A stretch of DNA of 18,331 bases from DAISJD01 sp036821645 (GTDB lineage Bacteria; Pseudomonadota; Alphaproteobacteria; ATCC43930; CGMCC-115725), in contig DAISJD010000052.1 of the NCBI GenBank assembly GCA_036821645.1, positions 1-18,331 on the forward strand, in the 5' to 3' direction. How positions within the stretch are numbered: position 1 is the stretch's first letter; each line of letters opens with the position of its first letter. The translations under genes were made by a program, and so were the position numbers. The notes beneath the pieces were generated by a model that made no database searches, had not been told where the DNA came from, and saw only the letters and a program-made list of their open reading frames with translations. Shown here in pieces: positions 7,246-15,004 of this stretch.

Positions 7246-7934
7246 CCGGCCCGGCGCACGATCACGATCATCCCCACGATCATCCCCACGATCATGGCCA
7301 CGACCATCATCACGACCACGGTCCGGGCGATCCGCACGCGCCGCTGCCCGAATCCGCGGCACCGCTCGGCTATTACCAAAAACTCGAAATTGCGGTGCGC
7401 GAGTTGCTGATTGAAAAAGGCATCGTCACCCCCGACGCGATGCGCCGCCAGATCGAAGCCATGGATGCCCGCACGCCGGCGCGGGGTGCCGCCGTGGTCG
7501 CCCGCGCCTGGGTCGATCCGGCCTTCAAGGCCGATCTCCTGGCCGATGGCAGTGCGGCCTGCACCGCCCTCGGCCTCGATATCGGGCCGCTGCGCCTCAT
7601 CGTGGTGGAAAACACGCCGGAGACCCACAATCTCGTGGTCTGTACCCTCTGTTCCTGCTATCCGCGCATGCTGCTGGGCCTGCCGCCCGATTGGTATAAA
7701 AGCAAAAACTACCGCGCCCGCGCCGTCAGCGAACCGCGCGCGGTCCTGGCCGAATTCGGCACGATCCTGCCACCGGATCAGGCCGTGCGCGTCCATGATT
7801 CGACCGCCGATATGCGCTATCTCATCCTACCGATGCGCCCCGCCGGGACCGAAGACTGGCCGGAAGACCGCCTCGCCGCGCTCGTCACCCGGGACAGCAT
7901 GATCGGCGTCACCGTGCCGGTCGTGGGGGGATAG
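7242..7934 (+). CDS. Cobalt-type nitrile hydratase alpha (or thiocyanate hydrolase gamma) subunit with His-rich N-terminus
   Basis: This is the 230-residue metal-binding subunit. The claw motif C134-T-L-C137-S-C139 is the cobalt-type form (iron-type enzymes have Ser after the first Cys). It is followed by the family block YPRMLLGLPPDWYKSKNYRAR, SEPRAVLAEFG and TRDSMIGV near the end. The second and third cysteines are expected to become sulfinic and sulfenic acids. The family hydrates nitriles to amides; close relatives hydrolyse thiocyanate, and sequence alone does not decide which. Residues 6-26 are a His/Asp run with 12 histidines, not part of the usual fold (which begins near LGYYQKLEIAVRELL, 42-56). 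It may hold or deliver cobalt. The ATG overlaps the upstream stop. The gene ends 4 bp from the convergent helicase gene. Confidence 0.88.
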   Translation: MTGPAHDHDHPHDHPHDHGHDHHHDHGPGDPHAPLPESAAPLGYYQKLEIAVRELLIEKGIVTPDAMRRQIEAMDARTPARGAAVVARAWVDPAFKADLLADGSAACTALGLDIGPLRLIVVENTPETHNLVVCTLCSCYPRMLLGLPPDWYKSKNYRARAVSEPRAVLAEFGTILPPDQAVRVHDSTADMRYLILPMRPAGTEDWPEDRLAALVTRDSMIGVTVPVVGG

Positions 7935-7938
7935 CCCC

Positions 7939-10797
7939 TCACCCCGCCAAGAACTGCGCCGTTTCGGCGACCGCTTCGGCGAGGCCGACGCGGCGGACTG
8001 TGACGCCGGGGGGGAAGGCGGCGGCAAGCCGGGTCGGCATCATCGGGTCGAGCAACACGAACACCCCCTTATCCCCCGCCCGGCGGATCAGTCGCCCGAA
8101 CGCCTGGCGCAGTTTCAACCGGGTCAGCATATCGTCGTAAAACCGCCCGCCGAACGCGCCGCGCCGGGCCTTGTGCAAGATATCGGGCCGGGGCCAGGGC
8201 ACGCGATCGAACACGATGAGGCGCAAGGACCGGCCCGGCACATCGACCCCGTCGCGCACCGCATCGGTGCCCAGCAGGCAGGCATCTTCTTCCGCCCGAA
8301 AAATATCGAGCAAGGTCGCAACGTCGAGCCCATCGAGATGCTGGGCCAAGAGGGCGATCCCCGCCGCATCGAGCGGCCCCGCGATCCGTTCATAAACCGC
8401 GCGCAGGCGGGAAATCGCCGTGAACAGGCCGAGCCCACCGCCCTGCGAGGCCAAAAACAAGGTGCGATAGGCGGCGGCCACCTGATCCAGATCGTCCTTG
8501 CGCACATCGGTCACGATGAAGGCGCGGGTTTGGCCCGCATAATCGAAAGGCGACGGCACCCGCGCCCGCACGGGCGGGAACCCCAGATGGCGCGCCCCGC
8601 TGCGCACTTCCGCCGTGCGCCAGCCCCGTTCCTGACGATCGGCCCCGCCTGCATCGCCATCCCCGAGGTCCGCCGCATCGCCCCCGCCATCGGTGAGCGT
8701 GGCCGAGGTGACGACGACCCCATGGGCCGGGCGCACGACGCCCGCGATGAAGGGCACGGTCGGGTCGATCCAGTGCCGGTGCAGGCCGACATCGAGATCG
8801 CGCCCCTCAAGGCGCGTGATCGAAAACCAATCCACCATATAATCCGGCGTCGCGCGGTCGAGATCGGCCAGCATCCCGCGCCAGGCGGCAAGCGTCAGAA
8901 CCGCGCGGCGGGTCAGGCTGTTGCGCATCGCCTCGATCCGCCCGCGCATCCCACTGTCCAAGGCATCGGCCTCGTCGTCGAGCTTGTGCCCCAGGGTTGC
9001 GACCAACCGTTTCAAGGGCGTTTCGATCTGGGCCAGGACCGTATCGGCCGCCGCCCCCGCCTCGGCCAGTCCCGGCACCAGGGGATGCCGGTCGGCTTCG
9101 AGATCGTAGGCAAGCTCCAAATTCGGTGCCCGGGCCATCACCTGTTGGCGGACGAGGGCCAGAAACTGCTCGATGCCGGGACGCGGCTCCCCTTCGACGA
9201 TGCGCTGCGCCCAGCCTTCGCCGGGCAAGGCGGCCGCCGCGATCAGCACGGCCTGAAGATCGGCCAGCGCCTGCTCGTCGGCGGCGACCAGATCCTCGAT
9301 CCGGCGGCGCAAGCCGCGCGCGCGGCCGATCCCCCCCTCGGCCCCCAAGATCCACCGGCGCAGATCCTGAGCCGCAAGCCCGGACAATTGGGCGGCAAAG
9401 GCGCTATCCGCCGCCTCGAACAGGTGATGGCCTTCGTCGAAGACATAGCGTTGCGGCATCGCCCCGTCGGAAAGACCGCCCAAGGCCGCCTGCACCATGA
9501 CCAGGGCATGGTTCGCAACCACGATATCGGCCCGGCGCGCCCGGCGCAGGCCCGTTTCGATGAAGCACCGTTTATAATGCGGACAGGCCGAATAGATGCA
9601 TTCCCCGCGCCGGTCGGCCAGACCGACGGTCTGCGCCCGCCCCATGAGCCCGACGATCCAACCCGGAAAATCCCCGCCATTCAAGGCCCCATCGCGGGTG
9701 ACGAGGGCCCAGCGCGCCATGAGGCCAAGGGCGGTCACATCGGCAGTGCCAGGGGCCATCGCACGCACGAGATCATCGTAATTCAACAGACACAGATAAT
9801 TTTCCCGCCCCTTGCGGATGACGATTTTCGCCGCCTTCACCGCCGGATCGGGGTAAAGGCGATCCAATTCCCCTTCGATTTGGTTTTGCAGATTGCGGGT
9901 ATATGTGGAAATCCAGACAGGGGCCCCGTTGCGTTCCGCCCACAGACTGGCCGGGGCCAGATAGCCCAGGGTCTTGCCGACCCCCGTCCCGGCTTCGGCC
10001 AAAACCAGGGCCGGATGATCCGGTTCGTCGGGCGGCAGAAAGGCCGCCGTCACCGACGAGGCATAATCCGCCTGCTGGGGGCGTTCTTCGACCGGACCGC
10101 CATGGCGGTCGGCCCGGACGAGATCGGCCAACCGTTTGCGCACATCGGCCGGAAAGACCGGCGCTTGGCCCGGCGGGTCGGGGGGTGGCGATTCTTCCCA
10201 TTCCGGGATTTCGTCCCAGATGTCGAGACCGCCGAACGATCCTGCGGCCCGGTCCACCTGCATCGTCACGCCCAAGGCCGCCAGAACCCCCGGCCCCCAC
10301 GACCAGCCGCCCACCGTCATCCGCCGGGCGATGGCGGCAAGGCGCGGGTCGGCATTGCCGACCAACCGCCCCAACAACGCGGACACGCACTGGGCAAGGG
10401 CCATCGCCTGATCTTCAAGACTGCTCGGCACCGTTTGGCCGAGGGCCGCAATCACGCCGCCCGGAGTCGGCAGACAAAATTGCCCCGGCAGCACGAAGGC
10501 GAAAAGATCGAGAATGTCGAATCCCGCAAGGGCCCTGAGGCCAAGCCGCCGGGCCAGGGCCGGGCCATGGACCATGATCGGCTCCGTCCCCCGGGCGATG
10601 CGGGCGGCATCCGGCAGCGAAACGGCGGTTATTTCGCCGTCCGGCGATAAAAAAACGGCCCCGTTCGTGCCTGCGACCAAGATCGACGCATCCGGCAACA
10701 GGATCTCCGGCGGTCGAACCGGCGGAAAGGACGGGGGGTGCGAAGGGGGGGAGGAGCCGATCATGGCCGACAATAGGCCAACTCCCCCACGCGACAT
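7939..10797 (-). CDS. ATP-dependent DNA helicase, DinG/XPD family (Fe-S)
   Basis: This large superfamily 2 helicase has about 952 residues. Numbered from the codon at 10800, Walker A is EAGTGVGKT at 269-277. Four cysteines (337, 401, 406, 412) are spaced as in the DinG/XPD iron-sulfur domain, and the Walker B box is DEGH (455-458). Motif VI is QAFGRLIRR near 899. Such 5'-3' helicases unwind forked DNA, R-loops or D-loops in repair. The first roughly 245 residues are a separate N-terminal region beginning LPDASILVAG that could be a decayed exonuclease-like domain; I cannot confirm that. The start is uncertain: candidates are TTG 10800, ATG 10797 and ATG 10764, none with a good ribosome site. 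It converges on the nitrile hydratase genes with a 4-bp gap. Confidence 0.87.
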   Translation of the reverse strand: MSRGGVGLLSAMIGSSPPSHPPSFPPVRPPEILLPDASILVAGTNGAVFLSPDGEITAVSLPDAARIARGTEPIMVHGPALARRLGLRALAGFDILDLFAFVLPGQFCLPTPGGVIAALGQTVPSSLEDQAMALAQCVSALLGRLVGNADPRLAAIARRMTVGGWSWGPGVLAALGVTMQVDRAAGSFGGLDIWDEIPEWEESPPPDPPGQAPVFPADVRKRLADLVRADRHGGPVEERPQQADYASSVTAAFLPPDEPDHPALVLAEAGTGVGKTLGYLAPASLWAERNGAPVWISTYTRNLQNQIEGELDRLYPDPAVKAAKIVIRKGRENYLCLLNYDDLVRAMAPGTADVTALGLMARWALVTRDGALNGGDFPGWIVGLMGRAQTVGLADRRGECIYSACPHYKRCFIETGLRRARRADIVVANHALVMVQAALGGLSDGAMPQRYVFDEGHHLFEAADSAFAAQLSGLAAQDLRRWILGAEGGIGRARGLRRRIEDLVAADEQALADLQAVLIAAAALPGEGWAQRIVEGEPRPGIEQFLALVRQQVMARAPNLELAYDLEADRHPLVPGLAEAGAAADTVLAQIETPLKRLVATLGHKLDDEADALDSGMRGRIEAMRNSLTRRAVLTLAAWRGMLADLDRATPDYMVDWFSITRLEGRDLDVGLHRHWIDPTVPFIAGVVRPAHGVVVTSATLTDGGGDAADLGDGDAGGADRQERGWRTAEVRSGARHLGFPPVRARVPSPFDYAGQTRAFIVTDVRKDDLDQVAAAYRTLFLASQGGGLGLFTAISRLRAVYERIAGPLDAAGIALLAQHLDGLDVATLLDIFRAEEDACLLGTDAVRDGVDVPGRSLRLIVFDRVPWPRPDILHKARRGAFGGRFYDDMLTRLKLRQAFGRLIRRAGDKGVFVLLDPMMPTRLAAAFPPGVTVRRVGLAEAVAETAQFLAG

Positions 10798-10800
10798 CAA

Positions 10801-10987
10801 GTCTGTTTCGCACCCGTGATGCAGAAATTACGTTACCTTGCCGCGCAAAACCGCTAAATGAAAGGGTTGAGGCCCGTAACCAAGGTGCGTCTTTGTTGAA
10901 TCGTCCGTTTTTACCATCGATACCCACCCCCGTGCCGGGCTCTGTCCGGGGCGCGGCGGGGCATTCTAACCTGATCTTGATGCCTCG
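10801..10987. other. Divergent intergenic region between helicase and flippase genes
   Basis: These 187 bp must contain the promoters for the leftward helicase and the rightward flippase gene. I found no promoter pair good enough to place. The right end is GC-rich around 10935-10962. Confidence 0.4.
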
Positions 10988-11971
10988 ATGAAACAGTGGC
11001 TCCATCGCCTGCTCGGTCCATCGATCACTGCAAGCCTGCTCGGTGCCGCAGCCTATCTGCTTTATAAGTCCCTGAAGGATGTCGAACTCGTTGAGCTATG
11101 GCATGCCTTGGACGAATTTCCGTCCCATCAGGTGTTCCTCGCAACGCTTTTGACCTTCGCCAGTCACATCGCCTTGACCGTCTACGACTATATGGGCGTG
11201 CGCTATATCAAACGCACCCTCTCCTATAGCCGGGTCGCCCTCTCGGCCTTCGCCGCCTATTCGATCAGCCATGCCCTGGGATTTCCGGCCCTGACCGGTG
11301 GGGCGGTGCGCTATCGTTATTATCGGCGCTGGGGCCTGAACGGGGTCGAAGTGGCCCAAGTGATGGCCATGGCCGGGGTCACCCTCTTTCTCGGGGTCTT
11401 CACCATCGGGGGACTTGCGCTCATTCTCGATGGGGAACGGGTCGAACGCTGGTCCGAATTGCCGCGTGCCGCCTCGAACGGGGTCGGGCTCATGTTGCTC
11501 AGCGTGGTACTGGCCTATGGGCTCATCAGTTTTTTCTGGCGCGCGCCCATCAAGATCGGCACATACCTTTTGAAGATCCCGACGCCGCCCTTTGCCGCCG
11601 CCCAGATCATCGTATCGGCCATCGACTGGATTTTAGTGGCCAGCGTGCTTTACGTCCTGCTGCCCGCCAATGACGTCTTCAGTTTCCCGACCTTCATCGG
11701 CGTCTTCGTCATGGCGTATCTTTTGGGCACGCTGTCGAATGCGCCGGGCGGTCTTGGCGTCTTTGAGACGATCATCATCTATACCTTGAAGGACTCGGTG
11801 CCGACGACGGCGATTTTAAGCGCCCTGCTGGTCTATCGCGGCGTCTATCACGTCTTTCCCTTGTTCCTTGGGGGGATTGCCCTCTTCTTGAGCGAATGGC
11901 ACCGCAGGCGGCATCCGGTCGGCAAGCAGGCGGGATTCAGTGGACGGCCCGACCCCCGATCCCAGGCTTGA
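10988..11971 (+). CDS. Integral membrane protein, MprF flippase-domain/YbhN (UPF0104) family
   Basis: This 327-residue, highly hydrophobic protein appears to have about eight transmembrane segments. The conserved block SHALGFPALTGGAVRYRYYRRWGL (94-117) is the hallmark of the lysylphosphatidylglycerol synthase transmembrane (flippase) domain found at the N-terminus of MprF and in YbhN-type proteins. The cytosolic aminoacyl-transferase domain of MprF is absent, so it should not make aminoacyl-lipid by itself. A lipid-translocation or related envelope role is inferred from the fold. The C-terminal tail (about 305-327) is basic and probably cytoplasmic. The start has only a weak ribosome site. 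It is followed after 34 bp by the DUF952 gene and is probably in one transcript with it and pyrD. Confidence 0.78.
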   Translation: MKQWLHRLLGPSITASLLGAAAYLLYKSLKDVELVELWHALDEFPSHQVFLATLLTFASHIALTVYDYMGVRYIKRTLSYSRVALSAFAAYSISHALGFPALTGGAVRYRYYRRWGLNGVEVAQVMAMAGVTLFLGVFTIGGLALILDGERVERWSELPRAASNGVGLMLLSVVLAYGLISFFWRAPIKIGTYLLKIPTPPFAAAQIIVSAIDWILVASVLYVLLPANDVFSFPTFIGVFVMAYLLGTLSNAPGGLGVFETIIIYTLKDSVPTTAILSALLVYRGVYHVFPLFLGGIALFLSEWHRRRHPVGKQAGFSGRPDPRSQA

Positions 11972-12005
11972 ACCCGGCCGAGCTTCGGTCTATAGTGGGA
12001 TCCTT

Positions 12006-12368
12006 ATGCGCAATACCCTGACCATTGACGTGATCTATCATATGTGTCGGCGCGAGGAGTGGCTGGCCGCCCTTGCCTGCGGCGTCTATCACGGCTCCTC
12101 CCAGGATCGCGCCGATGGCTTCATCCATTTTTCAACCCGCGATCAGATCATCGACAGTGCGGCCCGCCATCGTGCCGGGCAAGATGATCTCGTCCTGCTG
12201 GGCGTCGAACCTGCGGCCCTCGGCCCGGATTTGAAATGGGAACCCTCGGTCAGTCGCGGACAATTGTTTCCGCACCTTTATGGCCCGCTCAAAGTTACCG
12301 CCGTGCGCTGGGTGCGCGATCTGCCACTCGGCAGTGACGGGCTCCACCGTTTTCCAAGCCTCGATTGA
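12006..12368 (+). CDS. DUF952 domain protein
   Basis: These 120 residues fill the whole DUF952 family length: IYHMCRREEWLAAL near the start, GVYHG, then the hallmark DRADGFIHFSTRDQI (36-50), and LFPHLYGPLKV near 90-100. The biochemical function of the family is not established. The frame remains open upstream to 11940, but the start at 12006 fits the family's N-terminus (a few residues before IYH) and avoids a long overlap with the flippase gene. The stop codon overlaps the TTG start of pyrD by 4 nt, so the two are translationally coupled. DUF952 genes next to pyrD are common in alphaproteobacteria, which hints at a link to pyrimidine metabolism but proves none. Confidence 0.85.
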   Translation: MRNTLTIDVIYHMCRREEWLAALACGVYHGSSQDRADGFIHFSTRDQIIDSAARHRAGQDDLVLLGVEPAALGPDLKWEPSVSRGQLFPHLYGPLKVTAVRWVRDLPLGSDGLHRFPSLD

Positions 12369-13462
12369 GATCGTTTGCCACCGTGTATTTTTATGCCACG
12401 AGATTGGCCCTGCCATTGCTGCGTTTCCTGTCGGCGGAAACGGCCCATCGCCTGACGATTCAGGTGTTGAAGGCTGGTTTTGCCCCGAGAACGGCACCGA
12501 CCGATGACCCGATCCTCGCCACCAGTTTGTTCGGGATCGATTTTGCGAACCCTATCGGTTTGGCCGCCGGATTCGACAAGAATGCCGACGTCATGGCGCC
12601 CATGCATCGCTGGGGGTTCGGCTTCGTCGAGGTCGGGACCGTAACGCCGAAGCCGCAAAGCGGCAACCCCCTACCCCGGCTGTTCCGTCTTCGTGAAGAT
12701 CGGGCGGTGATCAATCGCATGGGGTTCAACAATGACGGGCTGTCGGCGGCCGCCGCCAAGCTTGCCGTTGCAAAACGCCTGCGCCCGATCGGGATCAATC
12801 TCGGCAAGAATCGCGATGCCGCCGATGCCGTCGCCGATTACTGCCAAGGTGTCGCCACCATGACGCCTTATGCCGATTACCTCGTGATCAATGTGTCATC
12901 CCCCAACACGCCGGGCCTGCGCGATTTGCAGAAGCGCAGCGAGGTCAGCCAATTGATCGATGCGGTCGCCAATGCGCGCGACGCGGTGCGCGGGACGCGA
13001 ACGCCGCCCTTGCTGCTGAAAATTGCGCCGGATCTCTCCGAACGGGAATTGTCCGATATCGCCGACGTCGCCCTATCGTCCCGTATCGACGGGGTCATTA
13101 TTTCGAATACGACCGTGGCGCGCCCGGCCAGTTTGAAGAGTCCCCATGCCCCGGAACCGGGTGGCCTGTCCGGCAAACCCTTGTTGGAAGCTTCGACCCG
13201 GCTGCTCGCCCATTTCTATCAGATGACCGACGGCAAGGTGCCGCTCGTCGGGGTGGGCGGGATTGCATCGGGGGCCGATGCCTATGCCAAGATTCTGGCC
13301 GGGGCCTCCTTGGTTCAACTCTATAGCGCCCTTGCCTTCGAAGGCCCCGGCCTCATTCACGAAATCAAGCGTGACCTCGCCGCCTGTCTTCGGCGCGATG
13401 GCTTTAAAACCTTGAAAGAGGCCGTGGGGGCAGGGCGCGGTAAGGTCGTCTTCGTCGGTTAG
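12365..13462 (+). CDS. pyrD: Dihydroorotate dehydrogenase (quinone), class 2
   Basis: This 365-residue class 2 enzyme oxidises dihydroorotate to orotate with FMN and passes electrons to membrane quinone, the fourth step of pyrimidine synthesis. The amphipathic N-terminal segment (about 1-40, YFYATRLALPLLRFLSAETAH) is the membrane-associated extension that defines class 2. Other motifs are NPIGLAAGFDKNAD (62-75), the PKPQSGNPLPRLFRL loop, INRMGFNNDG, and the catalytic serine region NVSSPNTPGLRDLQ (176-189). The family's FMN phosphate-binding GVGGI and GASLVQLYSA follow near the C-terminus. The predicted start is a TTG overlapping the DUF952 stop as TTGA. This is rare but leaves the expected N-terminal helix intact, and no in-frame ATG is nearby. 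Low translation by coupling would be the likely consequence. Confidence 0.95.
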   Translation: MRSFATVYFYATRLALPLLRFLSAETAHRLTIQVLKAGFAPRTAPTDDPILATSLFGIDFANPIGLAAGFDKNADVMAPMHRWGFGFVEVGTVTPKPQSGNPLPRLFRLREDRAVINRMGFNNDGLSAAAAKLAVAKRLRPIGINLGKNRDAADAVADYCQGVATMTPYADYLVINVSSPNTPGLRDLQKRSEVSQLIDAVANARDAVRGTRTPPLLLKIAPDLSERELSDIADVALSSRIDGVIISNTTVARPASLKSPHAPEPGGLSGKPLLEASTRLLAHFYQMTDGKVPLVGVGGIASGADAYAKILAGASLVQLYSALAFEGPGLIHEIKRDLAACLRRDGFKTLKEAVGAGRGKVVFVG

Positions 13463-13639
13463 ACCCCGGCAATGGATCGCCCGACTCTGATTTTTTCCCA
13501 GCATGGGCGCGCTAATCGGTTGATCTTCGCTACTCCCTCAGACAGAGTGGCCCGGTTTATTCGGCAATCCGCCGGGTTTGCCGCAACACATGAGATGATC
13601 GGCCGTCCGAACGCGGCGGCTGCAATCAGGGAGTAGACC

Positions 13640-14419
13640 ATGAAGGGCAAAACCGCCATTGTGACCGGCTCGACCAGTGGGATTGGGCTTGGCATCGCCA
13701 CGGCCTTCGCCAAGGCCGGTGCGAATGTTGTGCTGAACGGTTTCGGGGATGCCGCCGCGATCGATGCCTTGCGGACGCAATTGGCCCATGATTATGGGGT
13801 TGGCGTCGCCTATTCGCCGGCCGACATGACGAAACCAGCAGAAATTCATGCCATGGTCGACCTGGCCGTCAGCACGTTCGGGTCCGCCGACATTCTCGTG
13901 AACAATGCCGGGATCCAGTTTACTGCCGATACGAGCGAATTTCCCGACGAACGCTGGGACGCCGTCATCGCCATCAATCTGTCCGCCGCCTTCCATGCAA
14001 CCAAGGCCGTCGTGCCGATCATGCGCAAGGCCGGTTGGGGACGGATCATCAACATCGCCTCCGCCCATGGCGTGGTGGCAAGCCCCAACAAGGTCGCCTA
14101 TGTCGCGGCCAAACACGGCATCGTCGGCCTGACCAAGGTCGTGGCCCTCGAAAACGCCAATAAGGGCATTACCTGCAACGCCATCTGCCCCGGCTGGGTC
14201 TTAACCCCCCTCGTCAAGAAGCAGGTTGAGGACCGGGCCGCCGCCAACGGCACCAGTTTTGACATTGAAAAAGAAAAATTGTTAGGTGAAAAACAACCGA
14301 TGCATAGTTTTACCACGCCGGAACAATTGGGCGGTCTTGCCGTGTTCCTGTCGGGCGATCTTGCCTCCAACATGACCGGGACGAGCCTGTTGATGGATGG
14401 TGGCTGGACCGCCCAGTAA
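13640..14419 (+). CDS. bdhA: D-3-hydroxybutyrate dehydrogenase
   Basis: This 259-residue SDR matches Pseudomonas-type 3-hydroxybutyrate dehydrogenase along its full length. The NAD motif is TGSTSGIG (9-16), NNAG is at 88-91, and the catalytic residues are Ser141, Tyr154 and Lys158. The four substrate-carboxylate contacts of the P. fragi enzyme (Gln94, His144, Lys152, Gln196) appear as Gln93, His143, Lys151 and Gln195. NAICPGWVLTPLV (180-192) and the C-terminal DGGWTAQ are also typical. It interconverts 3-hydroxybutyrate and acetoacetate, usually for use of stored polyhydroxybutyrate. A clear ribosome site GGGAG lies 6-7 nt before the ATG. It has its own promoter region (13463-13639), in which I could not place -35/-10 boxes, and ends in a hairpin at 14442. 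Confidence 0.93.
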   Translation: MKGKTAIVTGSTSGIGLGIATAFAKAGANVVLNGFGDAAAIDALRTQLAHDYGVGVAYSPADMTKPAEIHAMVDLAVSTFGSADILVNNAGIQFTADTSEFPDERWDAVIAINLSAAFHATKAVVPIMRKAGWGRIINIASAHGVVASPNKVAYVAAKHGIVGLTKVVALENANKGITCNAICPGWVLTPLVKKQVEDRAAANGTSFDIEKEKLLGEKQPMHSFTTPEQLGGLAVFLSGDLASNMTGTSLLMDGGWTAQ

Positions 14420-14441
14420 CCGCAGAACAGGATGAACGCTA

Positions 14442-14472
14442 TGCCGGAACGGGTCTTACCCCCGTTCCGGCA
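14442..14472 (+). terminator. Hairpin after bdhA, terminator or intercistronic stem
   Basis: A perfect 12-bp stem is formed by TGCCGGAACGGG (14442-14453) and CCCGTTCCGGCA (14461-14472) with a 7-nt loop. Only a weak T run (ctttaagt) follows, so termination may be partial. The thioesterase gene starts 22 bp later. Confidence 0.6.
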
Positions 14473-14493
14473 CTTTAAGTCGGTGGCGATGCC

Positions 14494-14931
14494 GTGACAG
14501 AACCAAAAGAACGCCCGACGCGCGATGATTTCCGGTGGTGGATCGAGATTCAAACCCGATGGGAAGATAACGACCAATACGGGCACATCAACAATATCCT
14601 GTATTATTCCTATTTCGATACTGCGGCGAACCGTTTCCTGATCCAGCACGGCCTCTTGGATACGGTTCTGGGCGACTGCATCGGCGTCGTCGCCGAAAGT
14701 CGTTGCCGCTATTACGATTCGCTGTCTTTTCCCGAGCCGATCGTCGCTGGCCTCGCCGTCGGCCATATCGGACGCAGCAGTCTGCGCTATGATCTCGGCA
14801 TTTTCGGGATCGACGATCACCACGCCGCAGCGGCCGGATCCGTCACCCATGTCTTCGTCGACCGGATCACCCGCCGCCCAACCCCGATGGCTGAATCCAT
14901 GCGCCAAATCCTGATGCAATTCAGGCCCTAG
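14494..14931 (+). CDS. Acyl-CoA thioesterase, 4HBT/YbgC-FadM hotdog family
   Basis: This 145-residue protein is a single hotdog thioesterase. The active-site segment RWEDNDQYGHINNILYYSYF (22-41) carries the family's D-x-x-x-GH-x-NN pattern, with Asp27 as the probable catalytic residue by comparison with YbgC and FadM. It should hydrolyse an acyl-CoA thioester in the cytoplasm; the acyl group is unknown. The predicted start is GTG at 14494, with only a poor ribosome site. It follows bdhA behind a strong hairpin, so readthrough or an unseen promoter must drive it. It converges on the hsp20 gene and shares the bidirectional terminator at 14953. Confidence 0.83.
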   Translation: MTEPKERPTRDDFRWWIEIQTRWEDNDQYGHINNILYYSYFDTAANRFLIQHGLLDTVLGDCIGVVAESRCRYYDSLSFPEPIVAGLAVGHIGRSSLRYDLGIFGIDDHHAAAAGSVTHVFVDRITRRPTPMAESMRQILMQFRP

Positions 14932-14952
14932 GACCCAGTAGAAACACCCTGA

Positions 14953-14982
14953 GCCGCCGGGGAAGACGCATCCCCCGGCGGC
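14953..14982. terminator. Bidirectional terminator hairpin between convergent genes
   Basis: The stem arms GCCGCCGGGG (14953-14962) and CCCCGGCGGC (14973-14982) form a perfect 10-bp GC-rich hairpin with a 10-nt loop. It lies between the stops of the convergent thioesterase and hsp20 genes. Short T-rich stretches follow on the plus strand (gtcagtttcgttt). Confidence 0.7.
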
Positions 14983-15004
14983 GTCAGTTTCGTTTCCCGA
15001 CGTC

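Noticed and set aside
7257..7330. CRISPR or satellite-like repeat suggested by repeated CACGATCATCCC
   Set aside because: The repeats are codons of the His/Asp tail in frame with the alpha subunit; there are no spacers.
8173..10650. 825-codon open frame on the plus strand opposite the helicase gene
   Set aside because: It is a GC-rich antisense shadow with no family motifs, while the minus frame has clear helicase motifs.
13454..13496. Possible pyrD terminator (GTCGG...CCGAC followed by six T)
   Set aside because: The stem is only 5 bp with a 22-nt loop, too weak to call.
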